DNA of 64,000 bases, taken from Cyclobacteriaceae bacterium YHN15 (GTDB lineage: Bacteria; Bacteroidota; Bacteroidia; Cytophagales; Cyclobacteriaceae). This document shows positions 34,124 to 45,100 of the stretch, in pieces. The notes below the pieces were generated by a model that was not told where the DNA came from, ran no database searches, and saw only the letters and a list, made by a program, of their open reading frames with translations. The translations under genes and the position numbers were made by a program. Where the stretch lies: positions 146,731-210,730 of the forward strand of contig RKQB01000008.1 of NCBI GenBank assembly GCA_003797895.1. The letters are read 5' to 3'. How positions within the stretch are numbered: the stretch's first letter is position 1; the number at the start of each line of letters is the position of its first letter.

Positions 34124-35605
34124 ATGAAAATCACAAAAGATCTATACCAAGGTTCTCTTGCGTTGTTGACCGACTTTTACCAATTGACCATGGCCTATGC
34201 TTATTGGAAATCAGGTAAAGCCGAGGAAGAAGCAGTTTTTAATCTTTTTTTTAGGAAAAACCCATTTCAGGGAGGCTACACTGTGGCTGCCGGTTTGGAT
34301 TATATTATCGATTTCTGCAAAAATTTCAGATTCGACAAAGAAGATTTGGATTATTTGGGGAACATGAAAAATACTGATGGTAATCCTACTTTTGAACCTG
34401 ATTTTATTGCTTACCTCAAGATAATGGAATTCTCCTGTGACATAGAAGCTGTAGAAGAAGGAACAGTAGTTTTTCCCCATATGCCTCTTGTTAAAGTAAA
34501 GGGCCCCTTACTTCAGTGTCAGCTCTTGGAAACACCTTTATTGAACATCATCAATTTTCAGACATTAATAGCTACCAAAGCATCCAGAATTTCTTATGCG
34601 GCACAAGGGGATCCGGTGTTGGAATTTGGATTACGTAGGGCCCAGGGAATAGATGGGGCATTGGCAGCAAGCAGGGCATCTTTTATTGGAGGATGTTCCT
34701 TCACCAGTAATGTAATGGCAGGAAAATTATTCGGAATACCGGTCTCAGGTACCCACGCGCATAGCTGGATCATGTCTTTTTCATCTGAACTGGAAGCATT
34801 TAAAGCTTATGCAGATGCTTTTCCGGACAAATGTATTTTTTTGGTTGATACCTATGACACCATCAATGGAGTCAAAAATGCCATTGAAGTTGGGAAGCTG
34901 TTGAGGGAAAAAGAAAAAGAAATGGTAGGTATACGAATCGACTCAGGTGATTTGGCCTATTACAGTAATATCGCCAGGGAAATGATGGATGAAGCAGGAT
35001 TCCCCAATGCCAAAATAGTAGCTTCCAATGACCTAGACGAACAGATCATCACTTCTTTAAAAATTCAGGAGGCATCCATAGATATCTGGGGAGTTGGTAC
35101 AAAACTCGTCACGGCTTATGATCAACCTGCTTTAGGAGCTGTTTATAAATTGTCAGCCATTAAAAATAGGGCAGGGGAATGGGAACCAAAGGTAAAAGTT
35201 TCCCAACAATCCATTAAAATCAATATTCCGGGAATTCATAATACAGTAAGGTTTTCCAAAAATGGGAAAGCCATTGCGGATATGATTTACTTGCAAGGCC
35301 AGGAAATGACCGAAAGTCAATTCACCATAATTGATCCGGTTGATCCAACCAAAAGGAAAAAGATAAACACCCTGGGCTTGGATAAGGAATACCTTTTGAA
35401 ACCAATTTTCAAAAAAGGACAAAAGGTATATGAAAGTCCCGATATCCATCAAATCAAGAAGAATGCTGAAAGGAACTTAAACCAGTTTGATAAAGCACAT
35501 AAACGTTTTGTCAATCCCCATATTTATCCTGTTGGCTTGGAATTAAGTCTTTTTGAACTGAGAACGCAATTGGTATTCAAAATGAAGGATTATGACCGAG
35601 AGTAA
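34124..35605 (+). CDS. pncB: Nicotinate phosphoribosyltransferase
   Basis: 493 residues. Family signatures: LLTDFYQLTMAYAYWKSG, LEFGLRRAQGIDGALAASRA, GTHAHSWIMSF (with the His that is phosphorylated), RIDSGDLAYYSNIAREMMDEAGF. It makes nicotinate mononucleotide from nicotinate and PRPP in NAD salvage. It heads an operon: its stop overlaps the PRPP synthetase start by 14 bases, and nicotinamidase follows. Length matches the longer bacterial/eukaryotic NAPRT class. Confidence 0.95.
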   Translation: MKITKDLYQGSLALLTDFYQLTMAYAYWKSGKAEEEAVFNLFFRKNPFQGGYTVAAGLDYIIDFCKNFRFDKEDLDYLGNMKNTDGNPTFEPDFIAYLKIMEFSCDIEAVEEGTVVFPHMPLVKVKGPLLQCQLLETPLLNIINFQTLIATKASRISYAAQGDPVLEFGLRRAQGIDGALAASRASFIGGCSFTSNVMAGKLFGIPVSGTHAHSWIMSFSSELEAFKAYADAFPDKCIFLVDTYDTINGVKNAIEVGKLLREKEKEMVGIRIDSGDLAYYSNIAREMMDEAGFPNAKIVASNDLDEQIITSLKIQEASIDIWGVGTKLVTAYDQPALGAVYKLSAIKNRAGEWEPKVKVSQQSIKINIPGIHNTVRFSKNGKAIADMIYLQGQEMTESQFTIIDPVDPTKRKKINTLGLDKEYLLKPIFKKGQKVYESPDIHQIKKNAERNLNQFDKAHKRFVNPHIYPVGLELSLFELRTQLVFKMKDYDRE

Positions 35606-36515
35606 AAGAAAAATAATTTTCAGCATCCCCGATTATAGGTATTTGCAGGAAGAGGTTTTGCAACTGGGTAATTTTGAAAAAGGTGAGATTGAAGTTAAAA
35701 TCTTTCCTGATGGAGAACGTTATCAAAGAATACTTACCTCGGTTACCGGGAGGGACGTTGTATTGATCGGAGGAACCATCTCAGATTCCGATACCCTTGA
35801 AATTTTTGATCTGGCTTATGCATTGATCAAATACGGCGCAAAATCCATACGGATTTTCTTTCCCTATTTCGGATATTCTACCATGGAAAGGGCTGTGAAA
35901 CCAGGAGAGGTAGTAACAGCGAAATCAAGGGCTGTAATGTTTTCTTCTTTGCCACGTACAAGCCATGGCAATCATTTCATTTTTTTTGATTTACATTCGG
36001 AGGGAATTCCCCATTATTTTGAGGGACAGGTGCTAATCAATCACGTGTATTGCAAACCCATCATAGTACAGGCCGCGAAAGAACTGGCTGAGGATGGTTT
36101 TGTGATGGCCTGCACAGATGCAGGAAGGGCTAAATGGGTAGAATCTTTGGCCAATGAAATGGGTGTCAATGCAGCTTTTGTTTTCAAACGAAGGGTTTCT
36201 GGAGAAAAGACTGAAGTGACCAGTATTTCTGCTGATGTGGAAGGGAAAGATGTAGTAATTTATGATGATATGGTCAGAACAGGAGGATCTCTTATCAATG
36301 CGGCAAAAGCTTACAAAGCAGCTGGAGCTAAAAAAATATTTACCATTACAACACATGGGTTGTTCAATAATGATGCTTTGACAAAGATTCAAAATTCAGG
36401 CGTTATTGAGAAAGTGGTTACCACAAACAGTCATCCTAACAGTTATACCATTAAATCAGATATATTAAGGGTTGAAAGTATTGCCTTACTTATTGTAGAA
36501 CAACTTAAAAAGTGA
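35592..36515 (+). CDS. Divergent ribose-phosphate pyrophosphokinase (PRPP synthetase-like)
   Basis: 307 residues, a little short. The type I phosphoribosyltransferase PRPP loop is VVIYDDMVRTGGSL and the metal/ribose-5-phosphate site is FFDLHSEGIPHYF; the N-terminal IKVFPDGE-like motif is KIFPDGERYQRI. The normal catalytic flexible loop YARQDRK is replaced by YSTMERAVKPGEVVTAKSRA, so this belongs to a divergent group. Overlapping pncB by 14 bases, it would supply PRPP directly to nicotinate salvage; this role is inferred from context. Confidence 0.85.
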   Translation: MTESKRKIIFSIPDYRYLQEEVLQLGNFEKGEIEVKIFPDGERYQRILTSVTGRDVVLIGGTISDSDTLEIFDLAYALIKYGAKSIRIFFPYFGYSTMERAVKPGEVVTAKSRAVMFSSLPRTSHGNHFIFFDLHSEGIPHYFEGQVLINHVYCKPIIVQAAKELAEDGFVMACTDAGRAKWVESLANEMGVNAAFVFKRRVSGEKTEVTSISADVEGKDVVIYDDMVRTGGSLINAAKAYKAAGAKKIFTITTHGLFNNDALTKIQNSGVIEKVVTTNSHPNSYTIKSDILRVESIALLIVEQLKK

Positions 36516-36531
36516 GGTTTTATGATTGCAA

Positions 36532-36547
36532 TATCCATATATGGATA
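36532..36547. promoter_or_regulatory. 16-base perfect palindrome upstream of nicotinamidase
   Basis: TATCCATATATGGATA is identical to its reverse complement. It lies 49 bases before the pncA start and 17 bases after the PRPP synthetase stop. It may be an operator or, as RNA, a hairpin; no T-run follows. Confidence 0.4.
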
Positions 36548-36595
36548 AGATACCTTAAATAACCCTGCTTATTTTGAACATTATTCAACTTTATC

Positions 36596-37207
36596 ATGAA
36601 AGCATTGATTATTGTAGATGTACAGAATGATTTCATCCCGGGAGGCGCATTAGCAGTCTCTGAAGGGGATCAGATTGTACCAATTGTCAACCAAATCCAA
36701 TACCAATTTGATTTTATAGTGGCCACCCAAGACTGGCACCCTGCCGATCATGGTAGTTTTGCGGTTAATCATAGGGGTAAAAAAATAGGGGATTTTATTG
36801 ACTTGAATGGCGTTCAACAAATTTTATGGCCTGTTCATTGCGTTCAGGGAAGTTTTGGAGCAGATTTTCATTCTGAACTTTCGCGGGGAAAGTGGAGGAA
36901 GGTGTTTCAAAAAGGAACAAATCCAATGGTGGATTCCTACAGTGGATTTTTTGACAATAACAGACGGGGGGATACCGGATTAAGCAGTTATTTAAAAGAA
37001 AACGGGATCACAGAAATTTTCGTTTGCGGTCTTGCTGCAGATTATTGTGTGAAGTTTACTGTTTTGGATGGTATCTCTGAGGGTTTTAAGACCCATTTAA
37101 TCGTTGATGCTACTAAGGCGGTGAATCTACAGCCTGAGGATTATGAAAAATCCCTCCAAGAAATGCGGTCAGCAGGAGCCATTCTGGTTAATTCAGGGGA
37201 TATTTGA
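36596..37207 (+). CDS. pncA: Nicotinamidase (pyrazinamidase)
   Basis: 203 residues. The isochorismatase-like fold has the catalytic triad Asp8 (IVDVQNDF), Lys in FQKGTNP and Cys in FVCGLAADYCVKF; metal-binding TQDWHP is present. It deamidates nicotinamide to nicotinate, which pncB next converts to NaMN. It is in the same direction as pncB and the PRPP synthetase after an 80-base gap, which contains a palindrome, so it may have its own promoter. Confidence 0.95.
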   Translation: MKALIIVDVQNDFIPGGALAVSEGDQIVPIVNQIQYQFDFIVATQDWHPADHGSFAVNHRGKKIGDFIDLNGVQQILWPVHCVQGSFGADFHSELSRGKWRKVFQKGTNPMVDSYSGFFDNNRRGDTGLSSYLKENGITEIFVCGLAADYCVKFTVLDGISEGFKTHLIVDATKAVNLQPEDYEKSLQEMRSAGAILVNSGDI

Positions 37208-37295
37208 CTTTAAATGTGATAATCGGCACAATTTTATGATGGGACTACCAATTAATTTTGAGTAATTATTGAATTTGACGAAGTAAAACCCGCAC

Positions 37296-38054
37296 ATGAA
37301 GAAGTTTTTCTTAATTATCATCCTGTTTCTTATAGCCAGCTCATCCGTTACCGCCCAAAACAACAGAGTTAAAGATTCAAATAATATTGGATGGTATGCC
37401 TTTTTTATGAATTATAAATTGGCCGAAAAATGGAGTCTTCATGGTGAATTTCAATGGCGAAGGGTGGAATGGATTATCAAACCGCAGCAAAATCTGTACA
37501 GGGTTGGATTGAATTATAATATACATTCACAGATAACTTTGAGGGCGGGATATGCCTTTGCCGATACCTACAATTATGGTGAAATTCCCCTCAGCAGCAG
37601 TGAAATGAGATTTCCTGAACACAGGACCTATCTTATGGCCCTGATCGCAAATCCTATTGGGAAAGTCTCTCTGACACACAGATTTATGCTGGAGCAAAGG
37701 TGGATAGGGAGGAGTTCAGATGCTAAAGTCAAAGAAATTGATGAATTCGTATATATGAACAGAGTTAGATATATGTTCAGGATGGATTTGCCTTTGAAAG
37801 GAAGTACTATTGATAATCAGGAACCTTATTTGGCGGCTTATGATGAACTGATGATTGGTTTTGGAGAAAATGTCAACCAAAACATCTTTGATCAGAATAG
37901 AATTGGTCTACTTGCTGGATTTAAATTCTCAGGAAGCAAAAGAATAGAAGCGGGATATTTGAATCAAACCGTACAATTGGGCCGTCTGGTGAATGGAAAT
38001 AATGTTTTCCAGCACAATAATGGCTTTATAGTCAATACCTATTTTAATTTTTAG
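37296..38054 (+). CDS. DUF2490 outer-membrane protein (second copy)
   Basis: 252 residues with a signal peptide (cleaved near VTA-QN). DUF2490 pattern: NNIGWYAFFMNYKLAEKWSLHGEFQWRRVEW, then IKPQQNLYRVGLNYNIHSQITLRAGYAF. The C-terminus (NGFIVNTYFNF) ends in Phe as barrels do. Its stop overlaps the convergent PorP/SprF stop by 4 bases. Only distant similarity to the copy at 31 kb is seen by eye. Function unknown. Confidence 0.86.
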   Translation: MKKFFLIIILFLIASSSVTAQNNRVKDSNNIGWYAFFMNYKLAEKWSLHGEFQWRRVEWIIKPQQNLYRVGLNYNIHSQITLRAGYAFADTYNYGEIPLSSSEMRFPEHRTYLMALIANPIGKVSLTHRFMLEQRWIGRSSDAKVKEIDEFVYMNRVRYMFRMDLPLKGSTIDNQEPYLAAYDELMIGFGENVNQNIFDQNRIGLLAGFKFSGSKRIEAGYLNQTVQLGRLVNGNNVFQHNNGFIVNTYFNF

Positions 38055-39076
38055 AACCTAAAACATGGTATGATGGTACTTCTTCTGTTTCTTTGATTGG
38101 GATCACCGAATAAGAATGAATATCGGATAGAGATTTCATGTGCACCTCCTGATTGGCCTAAGCTCATTTTTGAGGTTGTAAAATCAAAACTATAACCAAT
38201 ATCCAAACCACTTTCCAGGGCCATACCAATTACGCCGATGATCGCTTCATTATTGGGCAGAGCGTATTTAACAGGGAATCCTCTGTACCAAACCCCTAGA
38301 ACCAATGGTTGGATAAAAATCTGTGCACCAATATCCAGCTGATTGAAAGGATCCTGGTGCTTGTAATTGAAAGCAAAGAAGGCTGATCTTTCCTGTCTTG
38401 AATTATTGAAATAGTTGTTTATAAAACCTTCTCCCAGATCTAATTTTATACCTCCGTGAGCAGACAATTTTAATGGAAGCCGGCTCATGTTGCCATCTAA
38501 AAAAGAAGTGTTGGGCTGGGTGAGATGATGTCCGGCTACCCCCAACCATAAAATCTGGGAATGGAACAACATGCCAAAATTATAATCTGCAAAAGAATGT
38601 CTGTAGTCCTTCGAAAACAACTCTCCACTGTCGGGTCCGATAGTTCCATTATTAATATCCAATTGGTTTCCGAATACCAGATCACCAAAATAGGCATCCC
38701 TTGAAATGTAACTAACTTGACCTCCAACCCTAAGGAATGATTCATTTCCCAATTTTAACCTATAAGAATAAGCGAGTCCAATTTCATTGGAACTCAGGTT
38801 GACCTTACTTTCCCTGCTACCGTTAAAAATCAATCCGATACCACTATTGATATCGAACATGTAATGGTCTACATAAGCAGAAAAGGTATTAAAAGAATGA
38901 TCCAATCCTGGCCATTGATTCCTGTAATTAGCCCCAACCCGGGTCAAATCTGAAGCTCCAGCAAAGGCAGGGTTAAGAACTAATGGGGCTGCGTAAAATT
39001 GGGAATATTGAAAATCCTGGGCAAGAGAGCTTACCCCAATAAAAATAAAAGAGATAAGTAATGTTAATTTCTTCAT
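38051..39076 (-). CDS. Type IX secretion PorP/SprF family membrane protein
   Basis: 341 residues with a signal peptide (SLA-QD). The motif FQYSQFYAAPLVLNPAFAGASDLTRVGANYRNQWPGL is the PorP/SprF hallmark, followed by repeated barrel strands. SprF-type proteins are needed for type IX secretion of their neighbouring large adhesin with a CHU_C/type-B sorting domain. It lies 33 bases downstream of the 2688-aa SprB-like gene on the same strand, so it is its partner. No other T9SS gene is in the window. Confidence 0.93.
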   Translation of the reverse strand: MKKLTLLISFIFIGVSSLAQDFQYSQFYAAPLVLNPAFAGASDLTRVGANYRNQWPGLDHSFNTFSAYVDHYMFDINSGIGLIFNGSRESKVNLSSNEIGLAYSYRLKLGNESFLRVGGQVSYISRDAYFGDLVFGNQLDINNGTIGPDSGELFSKDYRHSFADYNFGMLFHSQILWLGVAGHHLTQPNTSFLDGNMSRLPLKLSAHGGIKLDLGEGFINNYFNNSRQERSAFFAFNYKHQDPFNQLDIGAQIFIQPLVLGVWYRGFPVKYALPNNEAIIGVIGMALESGLDIGYSFDFTTSKMSLGQSGGAHEISIRYSFLFGDPNQRNRRSTIIPCFRF

Positions 39077-39109
39077 AATTGAAATCGATTTGATAAAAAA
39101 TCCATCGCT

Positions 39110-42100
39110 TTATAATACCAAAGTAAATACTCCAGTTTGACTACCTTTTTCCCCATCATTTGCTTTGAAGACTATTTTGTATACATAGTTTCCATTAGGG
39201 CTCATTACCCCACGCAAAGTTCCATCCCAACCTTTATCTTCCCGGTCAAAGCATGAATAGATAAGTTCACCCCATTTATTAAAGATGTGCATTTCAAATT
39301 CATCTATTCCTCTCATTTTTGGAATGAATGTATCATTAATACCATCCCCATTGGGGGTAAATGCATTGGGCACCATAATCCTGTAAGATGACAATACTTC
39401 TACCTCAATACTAGTACTGGAAACACATCCCAGGGCATCAAATGTCATCAAGGTAATTGTGTAAATGCCCGGTTTTTTATAAGTATGAGTAGGATTTTGT
39501 TCATTGCTTTTGGTTCCATCCCCAAAGTCCCATTCCCATACAATGACATTTCCTAAGGTTTTGTCTATAAACTGCACAGGATCATTGACCAGGATTTCAC
39601 CAATTGTACCTAACGAGATTACCGAGTAGGTGAAGTCAGCCTCAGAGAATGCTAATGGCATCACAATGACCTCAAGGTCTTCCGCAAAACAGCCGTTTTC
39701 ATCATATACCATAACTGAAAGCTCTCCATCCTCATAAAAGAATGTTTCCATTACATCTGTATCTCCATTACTCCAAAATATAGAGTAATCCCCTTTTCCA
39801 CCTATTATATCTATAAATGCGACCCCTACCAATTCCTGATTTTCACAATCTACCTCGTACCTGGTTTCTAACCTTACCTCAAGTCTATCAGGTTCTTGGA
39901 TGTTGAAAGTTTGCTCTATCCTACAGTCATTATCATCTCTAATACTGACTGTATAAACACCTGCTGGAAGATTACTCCTATAAAGACTGCTCAAATTAGG
40001 GTCGTCAGACCAAGTCACTTCGTAAGGTTGAATCCCGCCTTGAATATCTATTCTAATGAATCCATCCATGTCTCCATGGCATAAGAGCTCTTCTGTGAAG
40101 TCACTTATGATTTCCAGTGGTTCCGGTTCAAGAATTGTATAATTGGCGGCTGTAGAACATCCATTTCTATCGGTAACTACAACGGAATAATCTCCAGGCG
40201 CCAGGTTCCTCAAATTTCTGCTGTTAGGTCCATGTGACCAACGGAAAGTGTAGGGAGCACTTCCACCCTGAATATTTAAGGAAATGCTGCCATTATTGAA
40301 ACCTGCACATTGGCTATTTTCCACCACTTCGGTAAGGGTAAGGATTTCCGGTTCTCTGATATTGAATGCGGATGTAATTGTACAGCCCAAAGAATCTTCC
40401 ACAGTTACAGAGTAGGTGCCTGCAGTCAGGTTACCGGCAAACAACTGGCCCTCCAATCCATGGCTCCATCGGATACTGACCGGTTCTCTTGCTTCAATCA
40501 ATGATAACTGAATGGAACCGTCGTTCCCTCCAAAGCAGGAAACAGGACTGAGTGCTTCAAGATTTAACCTCCAATTGGGTGCTGGGAGAATTTCAATAGA
40601 TTCTTGCGCACGGCAGCCATTGGTATCTGTCACGGTCAATGTATAAGTACCTGGTCCAAGATTGGAAATGATTGGGGTTGTGGCCCCATTTGACCATAAG
40701 TAAGTATATGGACCTGATCCACCCGTTACATTGGCGGTAATCTCTGCCCTTTCTCCCGGTGAACAGAGAGCCTGATTGGCTTCAAGTTCAATTTCAATTG
40801 GAAGAATTCTTGGAGGGATCTCGTAGGTTGCTTCTATTTCACAACCTTCTGCATCTGTAATCCTTACTGTATAGCTTCCTGGTTCAATTCCAACAAGGTT
40901 TTGAGAAGTTGAACCATTGGACCATAGGAAGGTGTATGGGGCGGTACCTCCGGTAACATTGATATCTAAACTAATTTCATCATCAAATGAACAATAGAAA
41001 GTGGCAAAGTCTGCTTCTACTTGTATCGGTGTATCCGGCTGAGTAATTGTGTAGGTTCTAGAGATAACACAGGAATTTTCGTCTACGATAAATACCGTAT
41101 AAATTCCTGCCCTTAAACCTGAGATGGAACTGCCTATCATGCCATTGCTCCATTGCACACTGTAACTACCTGTTCCGCCCCGTATATCTAAATTGATAGC
41201 ACCGGTGCTTTCTCCATGACAGGTCACATTGATTACTTCAGGAATAACTTGAATTGGCAATGGCTCATGGATATAGACTACATCTTCAATAGGATCACAG
41301 CCCTGGTCGGTGATTGTATACCTGTAATAACCTCCCGACAAATTGGTTAATTGGGTGGCATTGTTCAAGCCTGGGTCAGGGATGAAATTGATGCCATCTG
41401 TTGAAAATGCCCAATTGATTTCATATGGTGTGATTCCTCCGGTAACCTGTAGATTAATTCTTGCAAGATTGCCAGAGCACCTGATTTCAGTGTTGCTTAC
41501 ATTTACCTGGATAGGAAGTGGTTGACTTAAGGTCCTGGAAGGGATAAGTACAGGACAACCATTGGAATCAGTGGCGGTGAAACTGTAATTGACATTGGCA
41601 AGCAAGTTGTCAAAAACAATATCTTCCCCTTCATTTCCGGTAAAAGTTTCCCCCTGGAAATTGATGATATAAGGTGCGGTTCCTCCTATCAAAGTAAAGG
41701 AAATCCGTCCATTACCGGATTCATAGCAGCTTAAGTTTTCTGAAGTAAACTGCTGAAGGGTCAAGGGAGCAGTTGGTTGAGCTACCTGGATCAAGATATC
41801 CTCAGACCGGCAACCTGTTACATTGTTGATTGCATAGGCTGTATATATTCCGGCAACTGCAGTAAATAGGTTCCCGAATATCTGGCTTCCATTTACATAG
41901 AAAGTAAAGTTGTCTGCGTTACCAAAAGAAGCTGAGAATTCAATAATAGTATTTCCTCCAAAACAAAGGATTTCTCCTTTTGTATAATCCAAATTGAACA
42001 ATGGAGGGGCTTCAACCAATACATCTTCAGATATGGCCCCACAGGCATTGGCATCTTCAACAGTATACCTATATAGTCCAGCGCCAATATTATCAAGGAG

Positions 42101-45100
42101 TAGCCCGTTGTATGGGATTAATTCCCATGTGGAAGTTCCATAATTAAATCTCTCCCATGTAATGATATAAGGTTGCTGACCTCCAGTGATAGTTAAGCTG
42201 ATATAAGTGAGGTTGGGTTCACAGGATATTTCCGGACTTACGTAGTTTACAGTGACAAAATCCGGTTGAGTAATTACAAAATTCCTGGATACCTGACAGA
42301 TGCCATCCCTGTCAATGATGTTTAAGGTATAGTCACCGGCAACCAAGTTTTCAAATTCATAAATCGTATTTCCTGCAAGATCGCTCAATTCTAAGCTCAG
42401 CCCAGCTGTATTGGTCAAGATGGCACGGTATAAAGGCCTTCCGCCTTCTACTTCAAAGGAAATTCTTCCAGTCGGGGTGCCAAAACATTCACCGTCTACT
42501 TTATTGAAATTGATGATGTCTAATGGTCTACTTGGACCTGAAATGGTAACCAAGACCGGATCAGATAGACAACCAAAATTATCCATTATCCTTACTTGAT
42601 AATTTCCAGGCGCCAAATTATTAAAGGAGGTCATGGATCCTTGGGAAACATTATTGATCAAAACAGTAAAGGTCCTGCCTGATGCAACAATTGGATCAAT
42701 GATATTTAGAATTCCATCATTGGCTCCAAAACAGCTAATATCTTGTGAGTTGAATGAGAAACTTGGTTTTATAACTGCATTAACTGTAAAATTGCCAGAA
42801 GTAATTCCGCAACCAGGATCTTCCACGGACCATGTATAATTGCCAGGAGGGAGGTTGTCAAAAATGAAAACCCCGGTATTTTCACCATCATAAACTATGT
42901 TGGTGCCATTAGGAGAATCTATTTGAATCGTTTTACCAGGTTTTCCTCCATTAACAGTAAGCTGAAAAGATCCAAAGTCGTCTGCACAGATAGGCTGAAC
43001 CTGATTTGTCGAAACGACCAACTCTTCTGGCTGGGTAATTACATAATCTTCTGAGGCAGTGGTACAGTCACCAACATAAGTCAATACAAAGTAATAAGTT
43101 CCTGCGATAAGGTTGTTTAAGTCCAATGAATTAATGGCAACAGCTCCAGAAGGAAATGTCCTTCTGTACCATTGAATACTGCTTATGTTGGTCAAATTGC
43201 CAAATATTTCAAAGTTAATGATACCATCATTTCCATTAAAGCAGGATACATCTTGTTCAACTTCTACAGTATAAAACAATGGTTCATTATCATCATTAAT
43301 GGTAATAGTAGTATTGTCTTCACAACCGGTGCTATCTGTAACCCTCACATCATAGTCACCTACTGTAAGGCTAGACAATATAGAATTGTTAACGTCTCTC
43401 CATATTCCTCCCAAAAATATCTGGAAGGTATAACCTGGTACACCACCTGTTGCAGATAAATTCAATAATCCTGTTTCACCTGGGCAAATTGGGTCTTGTG
43501 TACTAGCTAATATCCTTAATGGAGAAGGTGGCCCTGGTAAACGGATTATTTTTGAAATGGTACAATTAGCGCCATTATTGAATTCCACACTATAAAACCC
43601 TGGCGTTAATCCACTAACGATGGTGGTATTAGTAGCTATCAAATCTCCAGTTTGTGCATTATACCATTGGTTGTTTGCTAAACCTGGAAGTCCTCCTGAA
43701 AAGCTCACTTCAATAGAACCATCATTATAAGCACAGGTAGGTGCTACTGCTTCAATTAGGTCAATTTCAAGTAGTTCCGGCTCATCAACTATAATATTTT
43801 CAATTCTTGCCTCACAACCATTGGCGTCCCTTACTGTTACAGCATAGGATCCTGCACTTAGATTGGTGGGGTTTTGGTTGATAAAGCCATGATCCCAGCT
43901 AAAGAAATAGATACCTGTTCCTCCTGTCACCTCTATGAAAATCCTTCCATCATTTCTGCCCACACAGGAAATATCATCCACACTTAGCACATTAATTTGG
44001 ATGGGATCCGGTCCACCCACTGCAATCAATTCCTCATTCGAACAGCCATTGGTGTCAGTTACCCTTACAATATAGTTTCCTGATCCGATATTTGATAAAG
44101 TACTGCTTGTTCCAGGAACAGGTGCCAAAATGCCCATACCTTCATCTTTGAACCATTCGTAAGTATATCCAGGATTTCCTCCAGCAGCCTGTATTTCTAT
44201 TCTTCCATTTTCTGAATCATAACATGTCGGCTCTATGATGTTTAGTACATTGATTTGAACACCTGAAGGAGGCTGGCTTACCAAAATATTGTTCAATTCT
44301 CTAAAACATCCATTAGCATCTGTTACTCTTACCGTGTAAAGTCCTCCAGGTATATCAGAAATATTCTGTGTATTGGCAGTAAAACCATTTGGGCCAGTCC
44401 ATTGATAAGTGAATCCTCCTGTGCCACCACTGACATTGATGTTGATTGCTCCGGTTTCTTCCCCAAAACAAGAAACGTTGGTTGGAGGTCCAGCCAATTG
44501 TAAATCAATTACAGGGGTAGGAGGAATAGTGATATTTTGAAGTATAAAACAATTTGGATTGGAGAGGTCAAAGATTCTGGCAGTATATTCTCCTGGCCCT
44601 CTATTGTTCAATGTAGCACTATTAGATAAAACTGTGGAAAAATTGCCGGCAACAAACCATTGTACACCCAATGAGCCGCTTCCGCCGCTGAATGTAATTC
44701 TTATGGAGCCGTTGTTTTGACCGGCGCAAACTTCCGGTGTAACATTTATACTATCGACAACGATTTCAGGAAGTGAGGTAATGTTAAAGTTAAGGTTGGG
44801 AACCTGACAATTATTGGCATCCCTTACCTCAATAAAATTATTATTGGAAGCAGTTAATCCTGTGATGGTCACATTGCTTTCAAAAGTGGTTACAGGAGTT
44901 CCACCATTTAGCCTGTAAGTATAGGGAGCTGTACCTCCTGAAATTGAAAAACTAACTGTTCCAGAATCCTCTCCATAGCAATTTACATTGGTTACTACTG
45001 GCCCATTAACAGATAATGGAGAAGGTTCTAAAATCTCGAATTGTCTATTTACAGTACAATTATTAGCATCCCTTACTACGATTCTATAGACACCTCCTGA

